Positions 15,482 through 23,853 of a DNA stretch of 49,108 nt are shown piece by piece (position 1 is the stretch's first letter; the number at the start of each line of letters is the position of its first letter). The notes below the pieces were generated by a model that was not told the origin of the DNA, did not search any database, and was given only the letters and a program-made list of their open reading frames with translations. The DNA is from Planctomycetota bacterium. GTDB taxonomy: Bacteria; Planctomycetota; Planctomycetia; Gemmatales; Gemmataceae. Position numbers and translations under genes: made by a program. Where the stretch lies: positions 1 to 49,108 of the forward strand of contig JAKBCS010000021.1 of the NCBI GenBank assembly GCA_021807595.1, given 5' to 3'.

Positions 15482-16894
15482 ATGAGCGACCGAAGTATGC
15501 GCTGGGGGATTGGCCTTTTCGTACTGATGGCGCTGGTGTTGTTGGGAACGCTCATCGTGATGTTCGGAAGTCTGCCGAACTATTTCAAGCGCACGAACGT
15601 TTATACCCTTCGTTTCGTCGATGCTCCCGGCGTGGGGCCGGGATCGCCGGTGCGCCGATCCGGAGTGCGCATCGGCGAGGTACGCGATGTCATTCTCGAC
15701 GACGAGCGCGGCATCGTGCGGGTGCGCGTAGCCATCGAAGCGCGGTATACGATTCGCCGGAACGAGCAGCCGACTCTGAATGTGGGACTTCTCGGCAGCG
15801 ATGTCAGCATCGACTTTGTGCCGGTTCCAGCGGACGAGGGACAACCGGTCGATCGGAGTGTTCTCGAACCCGGCTCGGAAATCGTGGGGCTGAGGCCGGT
15901 CAACGTCAATACGCTACTCAATCGCGCCTCCGAAGTCGCCCCGACGGCGCAGGATACGCTGAACGAGATTCGGCGTTCGCTGCAAAAGCTAGAGCGCATC
16001 TCGCCGTTGGCCGAGGAAACGCTGCGCGAATATCGCGATTTGGCCAAGGATGTCCGCCGCGCCATTCCCGATCTGCAAAAGACGAATCAGGAATATCAAG
16101 ATCTGGCCAAAGACGCTCGGCGACAGCTACCGGCCTTGCAGGCGACGAATCAGGAGGTTCAGGGTTTGGCCAAGGATATTCGCAAGGCGCTGCCGGAGGT
16201 GCAAAAGGATCTCGACGATTTCGGTTCCGCCGCCCGCAATTGGGGCAAAGTGGGCGAACGGCTCAACGTCTGGGCGCAGACCAACCTCGACGAAGTGACC
16301 AAGGCCATCGACAATCTCAATACCATCCTGACGCGCGTTGGGAATGTGTTCAACGAGGAAAATCAGCGTTACGTCACGGCGATTCTCAAGAACTCCTCGC
16401 AAGCCAGCCAACGATTCAACAATATCTCGCGCAACATAGACGGCATCCTCGAAGACAGTCGGCCCCTGCCCAAACAGATGAACGAAACGCTCGATCGCGC
16501 CAACTCGGCCATGCGCGATCTTCAGAAGACCATCGGCCCCTATGCCGAACACTCCGAAAGCACGGCGCGCAACCTCGACGAGAGCATGGCCAAGGTCAAT
16601 CGCTTACTCTCGGACCTCGGTCAGCTGACGAAAGTGTTGGATAAAGATGGTACCGTGCAGCGTTTGCTCGGCGATCCGTCGCTGTACAACAATCTCAACG
16701 GCGCGGCGTGTTCGATCGTGCGAGCGATGCCGCGCATGGAGCGTATCTTGCGGGATTTTGAAACCTTTGCCGATAAGTTGGCCCGCAATCCAGAATTGCT
16801 CGGAGTGCGTGGAGCGATTCGGCCCAGCGATGGGTTGAAGGAAGCGCCGCCGCCCTTCACTCGACCGATTCTCGTACCGGGTTCTCCTCCTTGA
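15482..16894 (+). CDS. MlaD-like MCE domain protein with long coiled-coil tail
   Basis: A 470-residue protein with one N-terminal membrane anchor (residues 8-27, IGLFVLMALVLLGTLIVMFG). The MCE domain follows (YTLRFVDAPGVGPGSPVRRS, then GVRIGEV, with VSIDFVP near residue 120). The remaining 300 residues are helical. Between about 170 and 260 a 25-30-residue unit recurs: LAKDVRRAIPDLQKTNQEYQ, LAKDARRQLPALQATNQEV, LAKDIRKALPEVQKDLDDF. Such tails form tubes or needles in other MCE proteins. It lies downstream of its MlaF-like partner. ATG 15482 has GAGG about 8 bases upstream; the 30-bp longer frame start is not supported. Its last 38 bp overlap the convergent FHA gene. Confidence 0.86.
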   Translation: MSDRSMRWGIGLFVLMALVLLGTLIVMFGSLPNYFKRTNVYTLRFVDAPGVGPGSPVRRSGVRIGEVRDVILDDERGIVRVRVAIEARYTIRRNEQPTLNVGLLGSDVSIDFVPVPADEGQPVDRSVLEPGSEIVGLRPVNVNTLLNRASEVAPTAQDTLNEIRRSLQKLERISPLAEETLREYRDLAKDVRRAIPDLQKTNQEYQDLAKDARRQLPALQATNQEVQGLAKDIRKALPEVQKDLDDFGSAARNWGKVGERLNVWAQTNLDEVTKAIDNLNTILTRVGNVFNEENQRYVTAILKNSSQASQRFNNISRNIDGILEDSRPLPKQMNETLDRANSAMRDLQKTIGPYAEHSESTARNLDESMAKVNRLLSDLGQLTKVLDKDGTVQRLLGDPSLYNNLNGAACSIVRAMPRMERILRDFETFADKLARNPELLGVRGAIRPSDGLKEAPPPFTRPILVPGSPP

Positions 16895-18356
16895 CATCGG
16901 ACTCTTCGCGTCGGTGATTGCCGGGGGCCGAGGGCGAGGTTCCCGATAAATCTTGGCGGAGCGAGCGCAGATGGGCCAGCCGTTCGCGGATGTCGCCGGC
17001 CCGATGGCCGCGTTCGCGCGCCAGGCGGATTTCGTCGCGCAGCCGAGTCAACTCCGCTCGCTCCCGCGCAAGGACGGCCCGTTCGCGCGACATTTGAAAC
17101 TCGGCCTCACGCGCGACCGATTCGATGTCGCTTTCCCGCGCCTGCAATTGGCACAATTGTTCGCTCAACGCTTGCCGATCGCGCTCCAATTCTTGCCGAT
17201 AAGCATTCAACTCGTCCTCGTATCCGCCGCACTTTTCCAGGTTCGCTATCGCGTCCCGTTGTTCGATTTCTCGTCGTAGCTTTTGAAGCTGATTGTCGCG
17301 CTCCGCGATCTCGCGTTGCAACGAATCCACGATGGCGTGCATTTCCCGCTCCGCGACGATCGACGCCTCGGCCCTGACGCGAGCGCACCCGCATTCGGCC
17401 TTGATGGCTGCTAATTCCCGCTGAAATTGCACTTCGAGTAGCGACCAGTTTGCTTGCAGCTGCTCGCATTCGCGCCGCCAATACTCTGCTTCGCTGGGGG
17501 AGACGACGTAGACCGCTTTCTCTTCCGCTTGGCGTCTAGACCGTTGGAGATAGCGCGCAAAACAGTTCAATTCCCGGCTGCGGCGATCCAACGCCGAGGC
17601 CCGTTCCTCGATCGCGGCGGCAGGGACGGCGTCGGGGGCCACTTGCGCGACGGGAGCGCGCGTGAGTTCGGCCTGTCGCCGGGCGAGATCGTACTCTTCG
17701 CGTTCCAAGCGCACGCGGCGTTCGACGCATTCGCGCTCGAAGGCGGCACGCTCGTCGCACAGCTCGCGCTCGGCGCGTTCGACTTCGTTCAAGCGTTCTT
17801 CGTATTCCCGCATCAATTTCTGATAGTCGCGTTGCAGGCCGCGCAGGGTGTCGGCTTGCTTTTCCAACTCCGCCAGCGTCGGAGGCAGGGACTTTCCCTT
17901 GCGTGCGCGGAGGCGTAGACGCAGCGCCAATCGAACGAGGTTGCGGCGCGAACGCTGCAACTGTTTGAGGCGAGGCGACAAGGAATCCTGGCCGGAAGAC
18001 GCGATGGCCAGCGTTCGCGTGGGATGTCCCGCCGGAAGACGCACCTCGAAGCTGAACGCGCCGATTTGCAGCACGTCCGCATCGTTGAGTGTTTCTTCGG
18101 TGATGGCGCGTCCGTTCAGCCGAGTGGCGTGTCTTCCTCCGGAGCAATCGCGGATGCGCCAGCCGTCGGCGACGCGTTGCAGGATGCAATGTACCGGAGC
18201 AGCCTCCGGCGAGACCAACGCGACATCGCACATCGGAGAACGACCCAAGAGAAACAGATCGCGATCCAGCAGGCGACATTTCCGAGTCGTGTTGCCGTAG
18301 GTAACGATCAGTGCGGCTTGACCGGATTGCAAAGTTGCCTCTCCCTCTCCGCGCAT
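16857..18356 (-). CDS. FHA domain protein with long coiled coil
   Basis: A 499-residue protein. The first about 105 residues form an FHA phosphothreonine-binding domain: LLDRDLFLLGRSPMCDVALV contains the GR-S motif, then VHCILQRVADGWRIRDCSGG and RLNGRAI (the N of the ligand-binding loop). The rest is heptad-rich (ERLNEVERAERELCDERAAF, LQREIAERDNQLQKLRREIE). It has no signal peptide or membrane segment. The start ATG at 18354-18356 has AGGAGG seven bases upstream; the frame runs on 36 bp upstream but without support. It probably reads phosphorylation by a Ser/Thr kinase such as those common in planctomycetes, but no kinase is adjacent. Its 3' end overlaps the MlaD-like gene tail to tail. Confidence 0.84.
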   Translation of the reverse strand: MRGEGEATLQSGQAALIVTYGNTTRKCRLLDRDLFLLGRSPMCDVALVSPEAAPVHCILQRVADGWRIRDCSGGRHATRLNGRAITEETLNDADVLQIGAFSFEVRLPAGHPTRTLAIASSGQDSLSPRLKQLQRSRRNLVRLALRLRLRARKGKSLPPTLAELEKQADTLRGLQRDYQKLMREYEERLNEVERAERELCDERAAFERECVERRVRLEREEYDLARRQAELTRAPVAQVAPDAVPAAAIEERASALDRRSRELNCFARYLQRSRRQAEEKAVYVVSPSEAEYWRRECEQLQANWSLLEVQFQRELAAIKAECGCARVRAEASIVAEREMHAIVDSLQREIAERDNQLQKLRREIEQRDAIANLEKCGGYEDELNAYRQELERDRQALSEQLCQLQARESDIESVAREAEFQMSRERAVLARERAELTRLRDEIRLARERGHRAGDIRERLAHLRSLRQDLSGTSPSAPGNHRREESDVKEENPVRESVE

Positions 18357-18569
18357 GGCATGCCTCCTAAGAAACCAAATGGGCGAGGCCACGGCTGATG
18401 GGGGATCACGGGCGCATGGTGAACCGCGGCATTGCGGTAGAAGCGGTTTTGGTGCCGCTTATAAGAATATCTGAAACGGGGGAGTATGAATCACTAGAAC
18501 CTTAGCTCACAAAAAACCGAAAGGCGAGCGGGAAATTTATTTTTTTGAGGGCGAGGCGATCGAGGTCGA

Positions 18570-19334
18570 TCATCGCGCCAAAAACCCGCCATCGACGACG
18601 AGCGATTGTCCGGTGATGTAGCTGCCGGCATCGCTGGATAGCAGCAGCGCGGGACCGACCAATTCTTTCGGATCGCCCCAACGCCCGAGGGCCGTGCGAT
18701 CCGCGAACGCCTTCTGCTCGGCCTCCGACAAGACCGAGGCGGGAAGGTCGGTAAGGAACGGGCCGGGAGCGATGCAATTGACCGTGATGCCGAACTCGCC
18801 CAGGTCGAGCGCGCTGGCGCGGGCCAGACCCAACAGGGCCGATTTCGTCGCCGAATAGATGTTGCGCTTTTCCTTCGACAGATAACCCATCACCGAGGAG
18901 ATGTGGATGACCCGACCCCAACGCCTCGCTTTCATCTGCGGCACTAGCGCCCGCGTCAGCGCCATGACGGAGCTGAGATTGATTTCCAGCACGTTGTTCC
19001 ACGCCTCGTCGGTTATCTCGTCGATGGCCTGCGGTTTATTGGTACCGGCGTTGTTGATGAGGATGTCCACGCGCTCCATCTTCTCCAAGGCGGTCTTGGC
19101 CAGATGCTCGACTTGCCCGCGATGGCTCATGTCGGCGACGATGTAGCAGCCGCATCGGCCGGTGCCTCGAAGGATTTCCTCCAAAGCAGATCGCAATTCA
19201 TCTTCGTGTCGGCTGGAAACGACAATATCCGCACCCGCCTCGGCCAAGCCGCGCGCCATGGCCTTGCCCAGACCTTTGCTGCCGCCCGTCACCAAAGCCA
19301 CTTTGCCGCTCAGATCGAAAAGTTTTTTCGTCAT
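18570..19334 (-). CDS. Short-chain dehydrogenase/reductase (SDR)
   Basis: A 254-residue classical SDR. NAD(P) motif TGGSKGLG at 16-23, NNAG at 94-97, catalytic Ser at 146-147 (HISSV), Tyr160 and Lys164 (YSATK), then CIAPGPFLTDL and the C-terminal ITGQSLVVDGGF. In wording it is closest to the gluconate 5-dehydrogenase / 2-deoxy-D-gluconate dehydrogenase group, but the substrate cannot be fixed. ATG 19332-19334 follows GAGGGAA by about 8 bases; the longer frame to 19484 lacks conservation. It is divergent from the PVC cytochrome gene with 103 bp between them, so they may share a promoter region. Confidence 0.9.
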   Translation of the reverse strand: MTKKLFDLSGKVALVTGGSKGLGKAMARGLAEAGADIVVSSRHEDELRSALEEILRGTGRCGCYIVADMSHRGQVEHLAKTALEKMERVDILINNAGTNKPQAIDEITDEAWNNVLEINLSSVMALTRALVPQMKARRWGRVIHISSVMGYLSKEKRNIYSATKSALLGLARASALDLGEFGITVNCIAPGPFLTDLPASVLSEAEQKAFADRTALGRWGDPKELVGPALLLSSDAGSYITGQSLVVDGGFLAR

Positions 19335-19437
19335 CGGATGATTCCCTCGATTCGATTGCGTTTGTCCGTCGGTTTCCATTAACATAGAGAATCCGTATTC
19401 GTTGGCTTTTCGCCGTTGGGTCCTTAGGAGTTGTCGT

Positions 19438-22400
19438 ATGTTCCTCTCTCCCGCTCGCTTCTCGCGCCAATCGCTTGCGGGCATTGGCTTGGCAATGACT
19501 CTTCTATTTGGCGCTTCGCGGATCGCTTTCGCTCAAAAAGCCGAACGGCCGCCGCACGGTCAAGACCGCGCTCCGGGGCCGGCTCTTTCTCCCGCGCAAG
19601 CCATCGAGAAAATGACCGTGCCGGAAGGCTTTTCGGTCGAAGTGGTGGCCGCCGAGCCGGACATCGTCAATCCGGTGGCCATGACCTTCGACGAACGAGG
19701 CCGAATCTGGATCACCGAAAGCCTGGAGTATCCCCGCCGCAGCGCCGGACCCGGACGCGATCGCGTGAAGATTCTCGAAGACACCGATGGCGATGGCAAG
19801 ATCGACAAGACGACGATCTTCGCCGAGGGATTGAACATACCCTCTGGCATCGCCGTCGGCCACGGCGGCGTGTGGGTGGCCAACGCACCGGACATTCTCT
19901 TCTACAAAATCGGTCCCGACGGCAAGGCGGCGGGGAAACCGGAAGTCGTCGTCACCGGCTTCGGCCGCTTCGATACCCACGAATTGCCGAACTCGCTGAC
20001 CTGGGGACCGGACGGCTGGCTGTACGGACTCAACGGCGTCTTCAATCCCAGCCATGTTAAACAGAACGGCAAGGATTTTAACTTCACCTGCGCGCTCTTT
20101 CGCATTCATCCCAAGACTCGCGAATTTCAGCTGTTTTGTGAAGGCACCAGCAATCCGTGGGGCGTGGCCTGGGACAGCGAAGGCAGCGCGTTTGTCAGCG
20201 CTTGCGTCATCGATCACCTGTGGCATCTGACCGAAACCGGATACTATCACCGTCAAGGCGGGCCGTATCCGCCGTTCACCTGGCCGCTCGGCTCCATCGT
20301 CAAGCATCGCCATCAAAAGGCGGCCTACTGCGGCATCCATTTCTTCGACAGCGACGCCTATCCGCCTCAATTTCGAGAGAAATTGTACATGGGCAACATT
20401 CACGGCAACTGCATCAACTGCGACGAGTTGACGCGCGACGGCTCGACCTATTTCGCCAAACCTCGGCCCGATTTCCTTAGCGCCAACGACGCCTGGTTCA
20501 TGCCCGTGTCGCAGAAAACCGGACCCGACGGCTGCTTGTACATCCTCGACTGGTACGACCGCTATCATTGCTACCAAGACGCCAACCGCGACCCGGCGGG
20601 GATCGATCGCCTGCGCGGACGTTTGTACCGCGTGCGCTACAAAAACACCCCACGCGCTCCGAAATTCGACTTGGCTCATGAAACCGACGAGCAATTGATC
20701 GAGCGGCTGCACAGTCCCAACGTGTTCTACCGCGATCTCGCCCAGCGGCTCTTGGTCGAAAGGAATCATCCCGCGGCGCGGCAACGATTAGAACAAATAG
20801 TCTTCGACGAGAAAACTCCGCGCAAAACGCGAATGCCTGCCCTGTGGTCGCTGATCGGCACGGGCGATCTCGATCCCGCGTTTCATCGGCGTTTGCTGGC
20901 GCACGCCGACCCCGGCTATCGTGCTTGGGCGGTGCGCGTCGCGGGCAATCGAGGGAAAATCGACGAAGACATCAAGGCGAAGGTATTGACTTTGGCGCGC
21001 GATTCGTCGCCGGATGTGCAATTGCAAGTCGCGGTGGCCGCGGGCAAACTGACCGGAGCCGAGGCGATGCCGGTGCTGTTGGAAGTGCTGACTTCGTGCG
21101 GCGACGACAAGCTCATCCCCGTCATCGTGTGGCAAAACCTGCATCCGCTCCTGGAGGAACGAGCCGATCAATTTCTCACCCTGGCGAAGCAAAAAGAGTG
21201 GAGCAAAGCCTCGGCTGTGCAACGATTGATGCCGCGAATCATGGATCGAATCCTCGGCCGTCGCAAGCTGGAGCCGCGCTTGCTCGCCTCATTGCTCGAT
21301 CTCTTTTCGGAGAAAACATTGGATCGCCAGGCGGAGGCGCGGTGTTTGTCCGTCTTGACCGACAAGGTGCAGACCGGCGAACTCAACGGCGAAGCGATGG
21401 AATCCCTCAAACAAGCCTTCGCACCACGTCTGCGGACACTGCTCGAAGCCGGTTCGTCGAATCCGCTGCGAGGTGAGGCCGCCCTCTTGGCCGTTTCACT
21501 CCGTGAGAATATGGGCCGAGACATCGTTCGCCGGCGATGCCAAGATAAACGACAAACGGACGGCGTGCGCATCCGCGCCCTCGAAGCCTTGATCGCCGCC
21601 AGGGACGACGAGGTTCTACCGACGGCGGCCGCTCTCCTTGCCGAAAAGCGAGCAAACGCGCCGTCGTTCCGCGCTCCGATCCTGGCCGCTTTGGGGAAAC
21701 TGGAGGACGAGAAGGTTTCCTCGATGGTTCTGAACGCTTTCGATCGTCTGGAGCCGGACGTGCAACCCAAGGCCATCGAATTGCTAACGCAGCGACCGCT
21801 CTGGGGCAGACGGCTCGTTCAAGCCGTGGCCGACAAGAAAATCTCCAGCGCCGCCGTCAACGTCAATCAGGTGCGCAAACTTCTTGCCGCCAAGGACGCC
21901 GAACTTGTGAAGCAAGTCAAGTCGATATGGGGCATCGTGCGCGAAGGCCGCAATCCCCAGCGCGAAAAAGTCGTCGCCGACATGCGCGAGTTTCTCCGCA
22001 AGAATCGCGGCGACGCCAAGGCGGGTGTTCTGGTCTTCAAGAATCTATGCGGCCAATGCCACAAGATTCACGGCGACGGCATGGAGGTCGGTCCCGACCT
22101 TACCAACAATGGCCGCGCCTCGTTCGAGCAGTTGATCTCCAATGTTTTCGATCCGAGTCTCGTCATCGGTGCGGCCTATCAGGCCGTCACGGTGCAGACC
22201 GGCAAAGGCCGTACCCTGACCGGACTTGTCGTCGAAGACGGCAAGCAGCGCGTCGTCCTGAAGTTGCAAGGCGGCAAGCTGGAAACCATCCCGCGCGCAG
22301 ACATCGAGGAAATCAGCGTCAGTCCCGCGTCGCTGATGCCGGAAGGCATCGAAAATCAATTAAAGTCAAAAGAGATCGCCGACCTGTTCGCCTTTCTCGC

Positions 22401-22461
22401 CCTCGACAAACCGCCCGACGATCCGACCGCCAAGTATGTGCCCGGAACGCCGTGGAAGTGA
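19438..22461 (+). CDS. PVC-type heme-binding protein: dehydrogenase propeller, HEAT repeats and cytochrome c
   Basis: A 1007-residue exported protein. Signal peptide ends near SRIAFAQ (about residue 33). The propeller begins with MTVPEGFSVEVVAAEPDIVN and includes VKILEDTDGDGKIDKTTIF, SLTWGPDGWLYGLNGVF and LDWYDRYHCYQD. Residues about 415-830 are HEAT-like. The heme site C871-GQ-C874-H875 lies in NLCGQCHKIHGDGMEVGPDL, followed by the family tail (NVFDPSLVIGAAYQAVTVQT). Unlike the 1349-residue relative in this window it has no DUF1080 domain and no N-terminal beta-sandwich. ATG 19438 follows TTAGGAG. A role in periplasmic oxidation of carbohydrates is the usual guess. The substrate is unknown. 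Confidence 0.89.
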   Translation: MFLSPARFSRQSLAGIGLAMTLLFGASRIAFAQKAERPPHGQDRAPGPALSPAQAIEKMTVPEGFSVEVVAAEPDIVNPVAMTFDERGRIWITESLEYPRRSAGPGRDRVKILEDTDGDGKIDKTTIFAEGLNIPSGIAVGHGGVWVANAPDILFYKIGPDGKAAGKPEVVVTGFGRFDTHELPNSLTWGPDGWLYGLNGVFNPSHVKQNGKDFNFTCALFRIHPKTREFQLFCEGTSNPWGVAWDSEGSAFVSACVIDHLWHLTETGYYHRQGGPYPPFTWPLGSIVKHRHQKAAYCGIHFFDSDAYPPQFREKLYMGNIHGNCINCDELTRDGSTYFAKPRPDFLSANDAWFMPVSQKTGPDGCLYILDWYDRYHCYQDANRDPAGIDRLRGRLYRVRYKNTPRAPKFDLAHETDEQLIERLHSPNVFYRDLAQRLLVERNHPAARQRLEQIVFDEKTPRKTRMPALWSLIGTGDLDPAFHRRLLAHADPGYRAWAVRVAGNRGKIDEDIKAKVLTLARDSSPDVQLQVAVAAGKLTGAEAMPVLLEVLTSCGDDKLIPVIVWQNLHPLLEERADQFLTLAKQKEWSKASAVQRLMPRIMDRILGRRKLEPRLLASLLDLFSEKTLDRQAEARCLSVLTDKVQTGELNGEAMESLKQAFAPRLRTLLEAGSSNPLRGEAALLAVSLRENMGRDIVRRRCQDKRQTDGVRIRALEALIAARDDEVLPTAAALLAEKRANAPSFRAPILAALGKLEDEKVSSMVLNAFDRLEPDVQPKAIELLTQRPLWGRRLVQAVADKKISSAAVNVNQVRKLLAAKDAELVKQVKSIWGIVREGRNPQREKVVADMREFLRKNRGDAKAGVLVFKNLCGQCHKIHGDGMEVGPDLTNNGRASFEQLISNVFDPSLVIGAAYQAVTVQTGKGRTLTGLVVEDGKQRVVLKLQGGKLETIPRADIEEISVSPASLMPEGIENQLKSKEIADLFAFLALDKPPDDPTAKYVPGTPWK

Positions 22462-22535
22462 CCGGAAGCTCACGGCGAAACGCAGGGCCAAGGAATACAA
22501 TCAAGGCAGAAGTGCTTTTGGATGAGAGGTGTATC

Positions 22536-23240
22536 GTGACTGCGCTGCCGATGTCCGAACAGGTATCCACCAAGGTGAAAGAGACGAGCATGCCTTCTTT
22601 GGAGAACGGCGATCGACTCGATCAGACGACATTTCACGAACGCTACGAAGCTATGCCTGCTGGAACGCGCGCCGAACTTATAGGAGGAAGAGTCCATATG
22701 CCCTCGCCGCTGAAGCCTTCTCATGGTCGTATGCATGGGCGCATCATGCATTGGTTGTTCGAATATATCGATCGCACGTCTGGGACGGATGGTTTTGATA
22801 ACACCACCATCATTCTGGGTGAAGAAAGCGAACCGCAGCCTGATGCCTATCTCATCGTATCTCCGGAGTGCGGAGGACAGATGCGACTGAATGAGGAAGG
22901 TTATCTGGAAGGAGCCCCGGAACTCATCGCCGAGGTGGCGCTTAGTACGCAAGCCATCGATCTACACGCGAAAAAAAACGATTATGAAAAAGCCGGTGTT
23001 CGCGAATACATCGCGATCGCTCTTCGACAAGAGCGTGATTTTTGGTTCGTCTCGCGCCACGGTCGATTCGAGGAACTGAAACCCGGGGACGACGGTATTT
23101 TTCGCTCCGAGGTATTTCCCGGCCTCTGGCTCGATCCGGCCGCGCTGCTGCGACACGACGCGACGCGCATCCGCGAGGTGTTGCAACAAGGCTTGGCTAC
23201 ACCGGAACACGCCGCCTTCGTCACGCGGTTGGCAAAATAG
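22536..23240 (+). CDS. Uma2 family (DUF820) putative restriction endonuclease-fold protein
   Basis: A 234-residue protein of the PD-(D/E)XK-like Uma2 family. The conserved blocks are present: RAELIGGRVHMPSPLKPSHG (the E and G of the first motif), EPQPDAYLIVSP (the D of the active site), GAPELIAEVALSTQAIDLHA (E and the nearby K region) and KKNDYEKAGVREYIAI. These genes are multicopy in planctomycetes and cyanobacteria, and their biological role is not established. I chose the GTG at 22536, which has GAGAGGTG a few bases upstream; ATG 22551 or 22590 are alternatives. It lies 74 bp after the cytochrome gene and 118 bp before the sigma factor gene. Confidence 0.85.
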   Translation: MTALPMSEQVSTKVKETSMPSLENGDRLDQTTFHERYEAMPAGTRAELIGGRVHMPSPLKPSHGRMHGRIMHWLFEYIDRTSGTDGFDNTTIILGEESEPQPDAYLIVSPECGGQMRLNEEGYLEGAPELIAEVALSTQAIDLHAKKNDYEKAGVREYIAIALRQERDFWFVSRHGRFEELKPGDDGIFRSEVFPGLWLDPAALLRHDATRIREVLQQGLATPEHAAFVTRLAK

Positions 23241-23358
23241 GGTGGATCGAGCGAAGCGAAACCCGCCACTCCGAAAAAATCTCGCCGCGCAAGAAACATT
23301 TCTCGTCCGCATTCGACTCATAGATAGCCCCATCCCGGACGCTCAGGAGAGCGAAACA

Positions 23359-23853
23359 GTGACCGACTGGGATCGTATCGTGCGCGAGTACGGTCCTCTG
23401 GTGTTCGCCACGGCCTGGCGGATTCTTGGCCATGCCGCCGACACCGAGGATGTCGTTCAAGAAGTGTATCTACAGGTCCACCAATTGCTCCGAACGAATG
23501 AGGTGCGACACTGGCCGGCGCTGCTGCGCCGTTTGGCTGCCTGCCGCGCGCTGGATCGACTGCGGCAGCGGAAGAACACCGTGTCGCTCAATGGCTTGTC
23601 CCTTGCCGCGTCCGAAGACGGGCCGGAAGCGGCGGCCGTCGAACGTGAATTGAGCGAACGATTGCGTCACGCCATTTCACAGCTACCCGACCGCGAGGCG
23701 GCGGTCTTTTGTATGCGATACTTCGACGATCTGTCGTATCAGGAAATCGCCGAGACTCTGCAGATCCGGGCCGGCGCGGTGGCGTCGGCTTTGCACAAAG
23801 CTCGTCTCAAGCTGGAAACCTTCCTGTTGGAGACGGTTGAGGAGAATCCCTAA
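23359..23853 (+). CDS. ECF-type RNA polymerase sigma factor
   Basis: A 164-residue sigma-70 family protein of the extracytoplasmic-function type. Region 2 is seen in YGPLVFATAWRILGHAADTE and DVVQEVYLQVHQLL. Region 4 is seen in QLPDREAAVFCMRYFDDLSY, then QEIAETLQIRAGAVASALHK, the helix-turn-helix. The GTG at 23359 begins the conserved part and follows AGGAG by about 9 bases. The upstream 39 codons of the open frame have no support. Its stop overlaps the start of the next gene (TAATG), so the two are translationally coupled. That gene encodes a membrane protein in the position normally held by an anti-sigma factor. Confidence 0.9.
   Translation: MTDWDRIVREYGPLVFATAWRILGHAADTEDVVQEVYLQVHQLLRTNEVRHWPALLRRLAACRALDRLRQRKNTVSLNGLSLAASEDGPEAAAVERELSERLRHAISQLPDREAAVFCMRYFDDLSYQEIAETLQIRAGAVASALHKARLKLETFLLETVEENP

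Noticed and set aside
15400-16644. 414-codon plus-strand frame overlapping the MlaD-like gene
   Set aside because: Out-of-frame shadow of a clear MCE protein; Arg/Ser-rich translation.
21927-22535. Long upstream extension of the Uma2 frame
   Set aside because: It overlaps the conserved end of the cytochrome gene in another frame. The GTG at 22536 has a ribosome-binding site and begins near the conserved part.
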